Part shown: positions 56,845 to 64,000 of the stretch, one piece after another
How positions within the stretch are numbered: the first letter of the stretch is position 1
Layout: each line of letters starts with the position of its first letter
Assembly: GCF_003943935.1 (NCBI RefSeq)
Contig: NZ_RJOB01000001.1
Location: forward strand, 62,415 to 126,414
Source: Streptococcus mitis
GTDB taxonomy: Bacteria > Bacillota > Bacilli > Lactobacillales > Streptococcaceae
DNA: 64,000 bases
Direction: 5' to 3'
Program-made: the position numbers and the translations under genes
Notes under the pieces: model-generated
The model's input: the letters and a program-made list of their open reading frames with translations, nothing else
Database searches by the model: none
Told to the model about the DNA's origin: nothing

Positions 56845-58686
56845 TTATTCAGCTGATTTTTTCTTCTTGTTAGCTTTCTCACGCTCTGCCTTGTTAAGGA
56901 TTTGTTTACGCAAACGGATAGACTCAGGAGTTACTTCCATATACTCATCGTCGTTCAAGAACTCAAGAGACTCTTCAAGTGTCAAGATACGAGGTGTCTT
57001 GATAACAGCTGTTTGGTCCTTAGTAGCTGAACGAACGTTAGTCATTTGTTTAGCCTTAGTGATGTTAACTGTCAAGTCGTTTTCACGAGAGTTTTCACCG
57101 ATGATCATTCCTTCATAAACCTCAGTACCTGGGTTGACAAAGATTGTTCCACGTTCTTCAATAGACATGATTGAGTAAGTTGTAGCCTTACCAGCATCGA
57201 TAGAAACAAGGGCACCACGGTGACGTCCACCAATTTCCCCTGGAATCAATGGCAAGTATTGGTCGAAGGTATGGTTCATGATACCATAACCACGAGTCAT
57301 TGACAAGAACTCAGTTGAGTATCCAATCAAACCACGCGCTGGAACAAGGAAGACCAAACGAGTTTGACCATTACCAGTTGAAATCATATCCAACATTTCA
57401 CCCTTACGTTCAGAAAGGCTTTGGATAACAGACCCTTGGTATTCTTCTGGAGTGTCGATTTGAACACGTTCAAACGGCTCACATTTAACACCGTCGATTT
57501 CTTTTACGATAACCTCTGGACGAGATACTTGAAGTTCATATCCCTCACGACGCATTGTTTCGATAAGGATTGACAAGTGCAATTCTCCACGACCTGAAAC
57601 TGTCCATTTATCTGGTGAATCAGTTGGGTCAACACGAAGGGAAACGTCTGTTTGCAATTCTGCCTGCAAACGTTCTTCTACCTTACGAGAAGTTACCCAT
57701 TTACCTTCTTTACCAGCAAATGGTGAGTTGTTAACCAAGAAAGTCATTTGAAGAGTTGGCTCATCGATGTGTAGGATTGGAAGAGCTTCTACTGCATCTG
57801 TCGGAGTAATAGTTTCACCGACAAAGATATCTTCCATACCTGAAACGGCAATCAAGTCACCTGCTTTTGCTTCTTGGATTTCACGACGTTCCAAACCAAA
57901 GAAACCGAAGAGTTTAGTAACACGGAAGTTTTTAGTTGTGCCATCTAGTTTAGAAAGGGTAACTTGGTCCCCAACCTTAACAGTACCACGGAAGACACGA
58001 CCGATACCGATACGTCCAACGAAATCATTGTAGTCCAAAAGTGACACTTGGAACTGCAAAGGCTCATCTGAGTTATCTACTGGAGCTGGGATATGGTCGA
58101 TAATTGTGTCAAAGATTGGTGCCATAGTCGCTTCTTGGTCAGCTGGATCATCTGACAATGAAGAAGTTCCGTTGATCGCCGAAGCATACACCACTGGGAA
58201 ATCAAGTTGGTCATCATCTGCACCAAGCTCGATGAAGAGTTCCAATACTTCGTCCACTACTTCTGCTGGACGAGCTGATGGTTTGTCAATTTTGTTAACA
58301 ACCACAATTGGGACAAGGTCTTGTTCCAAAGCTTTTTTCAATACGAAACGAGTTTGTGGCATTGTTCCTTCGTAGGCATCTACGACCAAGACAACACCGT
58401 CAACCATTTTCATGATACGCTCAACTTCTCCACCGAAGTCCGCGTGTCCTGGTGTGTCCATGATATTGATACGAGTTCCGTTGTAGGCAACGGCTGTATT
58501 TTTAGCAAGGATGGTAATTCCACGCTCTTTTTCGATATCGTTTGAGTCCATAGCACGCTCTGCCAATTCAGTACGTGCATCAAGCGTTTCTGATTGTTTC
58601 AATAATTCGTCAACGAGGGTTGTTTTACCGTGGTCAACGTGGGCGATAATCGCAATGTTACGGATATCTTCTCTTAATTTTGTCAT
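56845..58686 (-). CDS. typA: Ribosome-associated GTPase TypA/BipA
   Basis: A 613-residue translational GTPase. G1 is [10 protein letters not shown] (about 13-22), switch I has [13 protein letters not shown]3 is [15 protein letters not shown] and G4 is [10 protein letters not shown]; the C-terminal parts are the EF-G-like domains III and V plus the TypA-specific end ([20 protein letters not shown]). It helps 50S assembly under stress and cold. The ATG at 58686 ([10 protein letters not shown]) has the SD AGAGGAA; a start at 58707 does not. Confidence 0.95.
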   Translation of the reverse strand: MTKLREDIRNIAIIAHVDHGKTTLVDELLKQSETLDARTELAERAMDSNDIEKERGITILAKNTAVAYNGTRINIMDTPGHADFGGEVERIMKMVDGVVLVVDAYEGTMPQTRFVLKKALEQDLVPIVVVNKIDKPSARPAEVVDEVLELFIELGADDDQLDFPVVYASAINGTSSLSDDPADQEATMAPIFDTIIDHIPAPVDNSDEPLQFQVSLLDYNDFVGRIGIGRVFRGTVKVGDQVTLSKLDGTTKNFRVTKLFGFFGLERREIQEAKAGDLIAVSGMEDIFVGETITPTDAVEALPILHIDEPTLQMTFLVNNSPFAGKEGKWVTSRKVEERLQAELQTDVSLRVDPTDSPDKWTVSGRGELHLSILIETMRREGYELQVSRPEVIVKEIDGVKCEPFERVQIDTPEEYQGSVIQSLSERKGEMLDMISTGNGQTRLVFLVPARGLIGYSTEFLSMTRGYGIMNHTFDQYLPLIPGEIGGRHRGALVSIDAGKATTYSIMSIEERGTIFVNPGTEVYEGMIIGENSRENDLTVNITKAKQMTNVRSATKDQTAVIKTPRILTLEESLEFLNDDEYMEVTPESIRLRKQILNKAEREKANKKKKSAE

Positions 58687-58728
58687 GATTTCCTCTATAA
58701 TATTCAAAATTTATTTTCTAACTGAACG

Positions 58729-58737
58729 ATTATACCA
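58729..58737 (-). promoter_or_regulatory. Extended -10 promoter of typA
   Basis: TGG-TATAAT on the minus strand (58729-58737), 43 bases before the start codon. Confidence 0.6.
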
Positions 58738-58829
58738 TAATTTCAAGTAAATAACATAACTCAAGCAAGTGTAAATGTTTTCACTCCGCTTTTCTTTTCA
58801 CATCAAGCCTTTTCAAAGCAAGCGACTTG

Positions 58830-58838
58830 TGATAAGAT
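58830..58838 (+). promoter_or_regulatory. Possible extended -10 of the pseudouridine synthase gene
   Basis: TGA-TAAGAT at 58830-58838. The ATG at 58848 is only nine bases later, so a leader of about three bases is implied. Confidence 0.45.
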
Positions 58839-58847
58839 AGGCACAGT

Positions 58848-59573
58848 ATGCGTTTAGATAATTTATTAGCCCAAGAAAAAGTTAGCCGAAAGGCCATGAA
58901 GCAAGCACTCCTCAAAGGGGAAATTCTCATCGATAGTTGCCCAGCCCGCTCCCTAGCCCAAAATATCGATACTGGACTACAAGAACTCCTTTTTCAGGAC
59001 CGAATCATTCAAGGCTATGAGCACACCTACCTTATGCTTCATAAACCTGCTGGTGTCGTTACAGCTAACAAAGACAAGAAACTTCCAACCATCATGGACC
59101 TCCTTTCGCCTGACATCCAGTCTGACAAGCTCTATTCCGTCGGCCGACTGGACCGAGATACGACAGGACTCCTCCTCTTGACCGATAACGGTCCCTTAGG
59201 CTTTCAACTCCTCCATCCCCAGTATCATGTCGATAAGACCTACCAAGTCCAGGTTAATGGACTCCTGACACCTGACCATATCCAAGCCTTTCAAAAAGGA
59301 ATTGTCTTTTTAGATGGTACTGTCTGTAAACCTGCAAGACTAGAAATTCTATCTGCAAATTCTTCCCTCAGTCAAGCCTCTATCACCATTTCAGAAGGAA
59401 AATTTCATCAAGTCAAGAAAATGTTCCTCTCGGTTGGTGTCAAGGTGACCTCCCTCAAACGTACCCATTTTGGCCCTTGGAGCTTGGATCAGAATCTTCA
59501 AGAAGGAGACTACCGTCCCCTAAACTCAGAAGAGTTGGCAAGAATTCGTGACTTTCTCAGAAAAAGTGGTTAA
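58848..59573 (+). CDS. rsuA: 16S rRNA pseudouridine-516 synthase (RsuA family)
   Basis: A 241-residue enzyme with an N-terminal S4 RNA-binding domain (MRLDNLLAQEKVSRKAMKQA) and a pseudouridine synthase domain. The catalytic Asp is in VGRLDRDTTGLLLLT (about 98-112), with LMLHKPAGVVTA (about 62) and KVTSLKRTHFGP near the end. RsuA modifies U516 of 16S rRNA in E. coli; a different specificity is possible. It stands alone, followed by a bidirectional terminator. Confidence 0.88.
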   Translation: MRLDNLLAQEKVSRKAMKQALLKGEILIDSCPARSLAQNIDTGLQELLFQDRIIQGYEHTYLMLHKPAGVVTANKDKKLPTIMDLLSPDIQSDKLYSVGRLDRDTTGLLLLTDNGPLGFQLLHPQYHVDKTYQVQVNGLLTPDHIQAFQKGIVFLDGTVCKPARLEILSANSSLSQASITISEGKFHQVKKMFLSVGVKVTSLKRTHFGPWSLDQNLQEGDYRPLNSEELARIRDFLRKSG

Positions 59574-59606
59574 AAAATGAGCTCGGAAACATCCAAGCTC
59601 GTTTTC
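59574..59606. terminator. Bidirectional terminator between rsuA and the rhodanese gene
   Basis: AAATGAGCTCGG, AAACAT, CCAAGCTCGTTTT: GAGCT and AGCTC with flanking GG/CC pair, followed by TTTTCTT; A-runs on the other side. Confidence 0.75.
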
Positions 59607-59990
59607 TTATTTCTCAACTTTGACTTTCCCTTTCCAAGAATCCAAACCATAAGAAAGGATATAAATCTCAGAAAAACCTTGTTTTTTCAAGTAAAGGGCT
59701 GCATTTGTAACTCGTTGCGCACGTTGGTTTTCGTAAAGAAGGACAGGTTTATCCTTACGAAGGGCTGCAAGACTAGTCTTCAACTGACTTGAAGGAATAT
59801 TGCGGGCACCAAGGATATGCTTTCTGTGGAATTCAGCTGGATCGCGCAAATCAATCAATTGACCCGTACGAATCAAGGCTTCAAACTCCTCATTGTCCAC
59901 GATTTTAGCTGCACGTCGAATACGAAGATAGTTAAATCCCATCCACGCCAACATTGCCAGTATAAGTGCCCACAAAATCCAAGTAACCAT
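59607..59990 (-). CDS. Membrane-anchored rhodanese-like protein without catalytic Cys
   Basis: A 127-residue protein with an N-terminal membrane helix (about 3-22) and one rhodanese domain (about 32-125; LIDLRDPAEFHRKHILGARN at 51-70). In active rhodaneses the loop after the central strand is a CR.G.R motif; here it reads LLYENQRAQR (about 89-98), so the sulfur-carrying Cys is absent. It may therefore only bind or signal. Its start overlaps the YqgQ stop by one base (TAATG). Confidence 0.85.
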   Translation of the reverse strand: MVTWILWALILAMLAWMGFNYLRIRRAAKIVDNEEFEALIRTGQLIDLRDPAEFHRKHILGARNIPSSQLKTSLAALRKDKPVLLYENQRAQRVTNAALYLKKQGFSEIYILSYGLDSWKGKVKVEK

Positions 59991-60211
59991 TAGTTCTTTT
60001 CTCCATTTTTCTCAATATAATCCAATTCTACCTTGTGCTCTCTGCGAAGAACCGCTTCTGCTTCTAGATAGTCTAATTTGTCCATCAACCCTGCATCGTA
60101 AATTCGAGAGAGCTCCAACTTCATCAGTTCAATATCATATAAGCGTTTTCCCATGTAAACAATAATACCAAATTGTTTGAGGAACTGCTGCACATCATAG
60201 AATGTTTTCAT
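59990..60211 (-). CDS. YqgQ family protein
   Basis: A 73-residue DUF910/YqgQ protein (MKTFYDVQQFLKQFGIIVYM, then GKRLYDIELMKLELSRIYDA G), a helical family of unknown role that occurs beside glucokinase and rhodanese-like genes in other Firmicutes. I choose the ATG at 60211 by the family length and because it lies seven bases after the -10 at 60219-60224; upstream in-frame ATGs fall inside the promoter. Confidence 0.85.
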   Translation of the reverse strand: MKTFYDVQQFLKQFGIIVYMGKRLYDIELMKLELSRIYDAGLMDKLDYLEAEAVLRREHKVELDYIEKNGEKN

Positions 60212-60218
60212 AAGACTC

Positions 60219-60247
60219 ATTCTAGCAAATTTTTGTGTTTTTTTCAA
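60219..60247 (-). promoter_or_regulatory. Promoter of yqgQ-rhodanese
   Basis: TTGAAA (60242-60247), 17 bases, TAGAAT (60219-60224) with extended TGC, on the minus strand. It places the transcript start within one base of the ATG at 60211. Confidence 0.75.
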
Positions 60248-60286
60248 GAAGAGACTCACACAATGCTCCTGATTTTCCTATCTTCT

Positions 60287-60316
60287 TTGGCGATTCTGAC
60301 GCAAGTGTGGTACAAT
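60287..60316 (+). promoter_or_regulatory. Promoter of the LysR gene
   Basis: TTGGCG (60287-60292), 18 bases, TACAAT (60311-60316) with extended TGG. The ATG at 60323 begins six bases after the -10. Confidence 0.7.
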
Positions 60317-60322
60317 AAAAAC

Positions 60323-61231
60323 ATGAGAATTCAACAATTACATTATATTATCAAAATCGTCGAAACTGGCTCCATGAATGAGGCAGCCAAGCAACTCTTT
60401 ATCACCCAACCCAGTCTTTCCAATGCTGTGAGAGATTTGGAAAATGAAATGGGTATTGAGATCTTTATCCGCAATCCCAAGGGCATTACCTTGACTCGTG
60501 ATGGAATGGAGTTCCTCTCCTATGCCCGTCAGGTTGTCGAGCAGACCCAGCTTTTGGAAGAACGCTATAAAAATCCTGTCGCCCACCGCGAACTCTTTAG
60601 CGTTTCGTCTCAACACTATGCCTTTGTCGTCAATGCCTTTGTATCGCTACTCAAGAAAAGCGATATGGAAAAATACGAGCTCTTCCTTCGTGAAACTCGT
60701 ACTTGGGAAATTATCGACGACGTCAAGAACTTCCGTAGTGAGGTCGGTGTCCTATTTTTGAACAGCTACAACCGTGATGTTTTGACAAAGATGCTAGATG
60801 ACAACCACCTGCTGGCTCACCATCTTTTTACCGCTCAACCGCATATCTTTGTTAGCAAGACCAATCCTCTGGCAAAGAAAGACAAGGTGAAACTGTCTGA
60901 TTTGGAGAATTTCCCTTACCTCAGCTATGACCAAGGGACACACAACTCCTTCTACTTTTCAGAAGAGATTCTTTCTCAAGAGCACCACAAGAAATCCATC
61001 GTGGTCAGTGACCGTGCTACCCTCTTTAATCTCTTGATTGGTCTGGATGGTTATACCATTGCGACAGGAATTTTGAACAGTAACCTCAACGGAGACAATA
61101 TCGTTTCTATCCCACTGGATATTGATGATCCCATTGAGCTAGTCTATATCCAGCATGAAAAAACCAGTCTGTCTAAGATGGGCGAACGCTTTATTGACTA
61201 TCTACTAGAAGAAGTCCAGTTTGATAGTTGA
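60323..61231 (+). CDS. LysR family regulator (CpsY/MtaR-like)
   Basis: A 302-residue regulator. The HTH is at the N-terminus (MRIQQLHYIIKIVETGSMNE, then AAKQLFITQPSLSNAVRDLE), followed by a substrate-binding domain (about 90-295). It resembles the streptococcal CpsY/MtaR/FhuR group, which sense methionine, sulfur or host signals. I use the ATG at 60323; the frame's longer extension to 60173 runs through the divergent yqgQ promoter. No SD is present, as expected for a leaderless mRNA. Confidence 0.88.
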   Translation: MRIQQLHYIIKIVETGSMNEAAKQLFITQPSLSNAVRDLENEMGIEIFIRNPKGITLTRDGMEFLSYARQVVEQTQLLEERYKNPVAHRELFSVSSQHYAFVVNAFVSLLKKSDMEKYELFLRETRTWEIIDDVKNFRSEVGVLFLNSYNRDVLTKMLDDNHLLAHHLFTAQPHIFVSKTNPLAKKDKVKLSDLENFPYLSYDQGTHNSFYFSEEILSQEHHKKSIVVSDRATLFNLLIGLDGYTIATGILNSNLNGDNIVSIPLDIDDPIELVYIQHEKTSLSKMGERFIDYLLEEVQFDS

Positions 61232-61239
61232 GAAATGAT

Positions 61240-61283
61240 AAGAACCAATATGTAGGCTAGCAATAACCTACACATTGGTTCTT
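61240..61283. terminator. Bidirectional terminator between LysR and SDR genes
   Basis: AGAACCAATATGTAGG, CTAGCAATAA, CCTACACATTGGTTCT, one mismatch in 16 pairs, then TTTTTA. Confidence 0.9.
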
Positions 61284-61284
61284 T

Positions 61285-62040
61285 TTACTTATAATTAAAA
61301 GTCTCCCCTGCCAACTTATCAGCTAGCTTGGGAAAGAGGGTATAAAATTTGTGGGCCAAGTTCAACAAGACAGGGAGATTGAGTTCTCGTTTATTTTTTC
61401 CTATAATCTTGACAATCTTTTTAGCCACTTCATCTGGTTCTAGCAGGAAACGTTCAACCGATTTGAGATAGGTGCCATCTGGGTCAGCCTGGTCAAAAAA
61501 TCCTGTACGGATTGGTCCTGGATTGACCGTCGTTACATAAACACCATAGGACATAAGTTCCAGGCGCAGAGCATTTGAAAAACCAATGGCCGCAAATTTG
61601 GTCGCTGAGTAGAGACTAGACTTGCCAGTAGCAATCAAACCTGCCATGCTAACAATATTGATGATATGGCCTTTTCGCATTTCCTTCATGCGAGAAGCAA
61701 CCAAACGAGATAGATTCATCAGGGCAAAGGTATTGACCTCAAACATCTGGTGAATATCTTGGTCAGAAATCTGGTCAAATTCCTCAAAAATCCCGTAACC
61801 AGCGTTGTTTATCAAGACATCAATCTCGCCATAGCGGAGATAGAGGTCTGCTACCAGAGTTTCTAAGGCTGAATCATCGGTAATATCTATTTCAATCAAT
61901 TCTGCATGGGGATGGTTTCCGTAGAGTTGGGCTAATTTTTCCTTATCTCGACCAAGCAAGATGAGTTGATCTTCAGGTAAAAGTTTGACCATTTCTTGGG
62001 CTAGACCACCGCTAGCTCCTGTAATGAGAATAGTAGGCAT
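61285..62040 (-). CDS. Short-chain dehydrogenase/reductase
   Basis: A 251-residue classical SDR. The NADP site is TGASGGLAQEM (about 7-17), the NNAG motif is INNAGYGIF (about 87), and the catalytic Ser-Tyr-Lys are in VSMAGLIATGKSSLYSATKF (20 residues, about 137-156). The C-terminus lacks membrane helices. The substrate is unknown; the gene regularly lies next to rnz in streptococci. It lies 20 bases after rnz on the same strand. Confidence 0.9.
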   Translation of the reverse strand: MPTILITGASGGLAQEMVKLLPEDQLILLGRDKEKLAQLYGNHPHAELIEIDITDDSALETLVADLYLRYGEIDVLINNAGYGIFEEFDQISDQDIHQMFEVNTFALMNLSRLVASRMKEMRKGHIINIVSMAGLIATGKSSLYSATKFAAIGFSNALRLELMSYGVYVTTVNPGPIRTGFFDQADPDGTYLKSVERFLLEPDEVAKKIVKIIGKNKRELNLPVLLNLAHKFYTLFPKLADKLAGETFNYK

Positions 62041-62060
62041 ACTTATCCTTTCTGTGACTG

Positions 62061-62990
62061 CTAGATTTCCACTTCTTCCAAGTCTTTGACCACATGGACA
62101 TTTTCAAAAACACTAGCAGCGTCTTTTTTGAGCTTACTAATATCTTTTGAGAGGAAACGAGCACTGATATGGTTGAGCAAGAGGCGTTTGGCACCTGCTT
62201 CTACTGCAACCTGCGCTGCCTGCATGTTAGTAGAGTGACCATGATTGCGAGCAATTTTTTCATCGCCCTTTCCATAAGTGGACTCATGAACTAGGACATC
62301 AGCATTAACAGCTAGACGCACACTAGCATTGGTTTTGCGGGTGTCACCCAGAATAGTGATAATTTTACCTGGACGGGGAGCTGAGATATAGTCTGCCGCC
62401 TTGATTTCAGTACCGTCTTCCAAAACAACATCCTGGCCGTTTTTGATTTTCCCAAAAAGTGGGCCAAATGGGACACCAGCAGCCTTGAGTTTTTCAGCAT
62501 CCAGCGTTCCTTCCAAGTCCTTTTGCATGACACGATAGCCAACACAGAAAATAGTATGATCCAGCTCCTCTACATACACCGTGAATTTATCGGTCTCAAG
62601 GATTTTTCCTAAAGAATCTTGGTCAAACTCATGAAAATGAATACGGTAAGGCAGGCGCGAACCTGACACACGAAGGCTGGTTAAGACAAATGACTTGATT
62701 CCTTGAGGTCCATATATTTCCAAATCTGTCTGCTCTTCATTGGCCTGAAAGGCTCGACTAGAAAGGAAACCTGGTAAGCCAAAGATATGGTCTCCATGCA
62801 GGTGGGTGATAAAGATTTTGCTGACCTTACGTGGTCGAATTGTGGTTTCCAGAATGCGATTCTGCGTACCTTCTCCACAGTCAAAGAGCCAAACTTCGTT
62901 AATCTCGTCCAAGAGTTTCAGGGCGAGACTTGAAACGTTGCGGGCTTTAGAGGGCTGGCCAGCCCCCGTTCCTAAAAATTGAATATCCAT
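62061..62990 (-). CDS. rnz: Ribonuclease Z
   Basis: A 309-residue metallo-beta-lactamase endonuclease that trims the 3' end of tRNA precursors. It starts [20 protein letters not shown] and has the zinc motif [13 protein letters not shown] (about 62-74), the exosite arm around 150-190, ILGDTRKT and HESTYG, and the late His in [14 protein letters not shown]. Full length. It belongs to the hflX-hypothetical-rnz-SDR run. Confidence 0.95.
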   Translation of the reverse strand: MDIQFLGTGAGQPSKARNVSSLALKLLDEINEVWLFDCGEGTQNRILETTIRPRKVSKIFITHLHGDHIFGLPGFLSSRAFQANEEQTDLEIYGPQGIKSFVLTSLRVSGSRLPYRIHFHEFDQDSLGKILETDKFTVYVEELDHTIFCVGYRVMQKDLEGTLDAEKLKAAGVPFGPLFGKIKNGQDVVLEDGTEIKAADYISAPRPGKIITILGDTRKTNASVRLAVNADVLVHESTYGKGDEKIARNHGHSTNMQAAQVAVEAGAKRLLLNHISARFLSKDISKLKKDAASVFENVHVVKDLEEVEI

Positions 62991-63004
62991 TCGATACTTT
63001 CTAA

Positions 63005-63628
63005 TTAATCAATATATAACATAGCTGTGCGGTTTTCCGATCGAAAATAGCGCTTGCCAGAAAAAGCTGTGGCTTCTTGTAATAACTCCTCTTGGCTATA
63101 GCCTTTGAGACGCTTTCTTCCATCTGCCAAGCTTTCCAAATCAGTCAAAGCTGTGAGATTTTCAACGCTAACAACTTCCTCTTCTCCGATTGCCTTCATA
63201 TAAATTTTTCCAGACTCCTCAAATACTAGTTGATGGGGGAAAATTTGCGCAATTTCAAAGAGCAAGTCATCTGAAATTTTCTCTTCATTTTCAGAGAAAA
63301 TCCGACCCAAACCCTCACTCTCATAGCAAAAACCAAAGGATTTTCCAGATAGATTAAGCCTAATAAAGGGCTTATTTTCTGAGGTGAAACTTGGTTCAGT
63401 ATTGTAAAGATTCAGTTCCTGACTGAGTTCCGCAAAATAATCCGTCGCAGCCTCAGGACTTTTTTTCTGGTAGAGTTCTGCAAAGTAAGCATTGACTACA
63501 CTCGGCGGAGGAGTAATCAGTGCTAACTGCTCCTGCTCTGTTTTACCAGCTAGAAGTTGATCCAGATAGACCTTATCTAGACTTGTATAGCCCCCATATT
63601 TTAGAGCTAAGGTTTTGATATCAGTCAT
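63005..63628 (-). CDS. Conserved streptococcal protein of unknown function
   Basis: A 207-residue cytosolic protein starting [20 protein letters not shown] with no signal peptide or membrane helix. Its C-terminal part has [20 protein letters not shown] and [18 protein letters not shown] do not recognise a named domain. It overlaps the end of hflX by eight bases and precedes rnz, an order I recall as usual in streptococci, which suggests translational coupling. Confidence 0.8.
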   Translation of the reverse strand: MTDIKTLALKYGGYTSLDKVYLDQLLAGKTEQEQLALITPPPSVVNAYFAELYQKKSPEAATDYFAELSQELNLYNTEPSFTSENKPFIRLNLSGKSFGFCYESEGLGRIFSENEEKISDDLLFEIAQIFPHQLVFEESGKIYMKAIGEEEVVSVENLTALTDLESLADGRKRLKGYSQEELLQEATAFSGKRYFRSENRTAMLYID

Positions 63629-64000
63629 AAAATTCTTCTAACCTCCATTTGTTTTTCTCAGAAATATAGCCTGTAATGACTTCGCTGTCCTCCTGATAAT
63701 CACGTTCTTCAAGAATCGCAACACTTTCTAAATCATGAATCTTGTAAGACTTTGAAAAAGGCACGCGCAGGGTAAAAGATTCAAAAATATCCTTGATTTT
63801 CTCTAAAAATAGAGATTGCAAGTTCTCACGACTATCCTCAGACTTGGCAGAAATGAGGGCATAAGGCGTTTGGGTAGGAGTAAAATCCTCCACCAAATCC
63901 GCTTTATTATACAGAGTCAGGCGAGGAATATCCTCCATGTCCAAGTCTTTCATGATGGAGAGAACAGTTTTTTCATGCTCCTCATGGTAAGGATTACTGG
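63621..64000 (-). CDS. hflX: Ribosome-associated GTPase HflX, C-terminal part
   Basis: The frame enters from the right edge (SNPYHEEHEKTVLSIMKDLD) and ends at 63621, so the N-terminal domain and the G1-G3 motifs are outside the window. The G4 motif is LYNKADL and G5 is ALISAKSEDS, followed by the C-terminal domain ([16 protein letters not shown]). HflX binds the 50S subunit and splits stalled ribosomes in stress. Confidence 0.9.
   Translation of the reverse strand, partial: SNPYHEEHEKTVLSIMKDLDMEDIPRLTLYNKADLVEDFTPTQTPYALISAKSEDSRENLQSLFLEKIKDIFESFTLRVPFSKSYKIHDLESVAILEERDYQEDSEVITGYISEKNKWRLEEFYD

Overview
The window is chromosomal DNA of a low-GC Gram-positive coccus of the Streptococcus Mitis group (S. 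pneumoniae, S. pseudopneumoniae, S. mitis or a close relative). The evidence is the gene content (spxB pyruvate oxidase, lctO, the cupA-copA copper operon, a Lin-type liv operon, divIB with long charged tails), the pneumococcal small repeats BOX and RUP, and an IS1167-like ISL3 element. Almost everything is core genome; no rRNA, tRNA, prophage, CRISPR array or integrative element was seen. Several proteins (FtsX for example) differ at scattered residues from the pneumococcal versions as I remember them, so a non-pneumococcal Mitis-group species is possible; this is memory, not a search.

Layout. 1-3.2 kb: the end of a shikimate operon (methyltransferase-aroD-aroE-aroB, minus strand, aroB cut by the window edge). 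3.3-5.4 kb: an LTA-synthase-family membrane sulfatase fold protein on the plus strand. 5.4-6.4 kb: a decayed intergenic region with a BOX remnant, a small membrane ORF, the N-terminal stub of an IS200/IS605 transposase, a RUP element and a long nested palindrome. 6.4-11.1 kb: DEAD-box helicase, an endonuclease/exonuclease/phosphatase-fold protein and a glucose-type PTS EIICBA with a perfect palindromic operator. 11.16-12.57 kb: an ISL3/IS1167-like element with a nonsense mutation, inserted exactly at the ftsX stop codon. 12.6-15.3 kb: ftsX, ftsE and prfB with its programmed +1 frameshift. 15.4-21.6 kb: CBS-ACT protein, a tandem array of covarying double hairpins, and the branched-chain amino-acid ABC operon livJHMGF interrupted by a BOX element. 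21.6-30.3 kb: YlbG-like protein, clpP (CtsR site), upp, dCMP deaminase, TetR/fatty-acid-binding DegV pair, FAD oxidoreductase, DUF1697, TipAS-MerR, a sodium symporter behind a structured leader, and manA. 30.4-34.9 kb: 6-phospho-beta-glucosidase, a 51-residue membrane peptide, a VOC protein and spxB. 34.9-38 kb: copY-cupA-copA. 38.1-47.5 kb: a thiamin island with three TPP riboswitches, thiD, two thiM, two thiE, two tenA and an ECF transporter with two S units. 47.6-52.8 kb: lctO, a broken Rgg regulator, a TetR/isochorismatase pair and pyrF-pyrE with a PyrR attenuator. 52.8-58.7 kb: divIB, murG, murD, a small membrane protein, typA. 58.8-64 kb: rsuA-like pseudouridine synthase, rhodanese-like protein, YqgQ, LysR regulator, SDR, rnz, a conserved protein and the C-terminal part of hflX.

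Functionally, most genes serve nutrient uptake and central metabolism (glucose PTS, branched-chain amino acids, thiamin salvage, pyruvate and lactate oxidation to hydrogen peroxide), envelope growth (FtsEX, DivIB, MurD, MurG, LTA-type synthase) and translation or RNA (RF2, TypA, HflX, RNase Z, helicase). TPP links the thiamin island to TPP-dependent SpxB made nearby. The least explained signals are the covarying hairpin array at 16.26-16.48 kb, the two-hairpin leader at 27.86-27.96 kb, a series of genes whose promoters imply leaderless mRNAs, and a thrice-repeated terminator around 32-33 kb.
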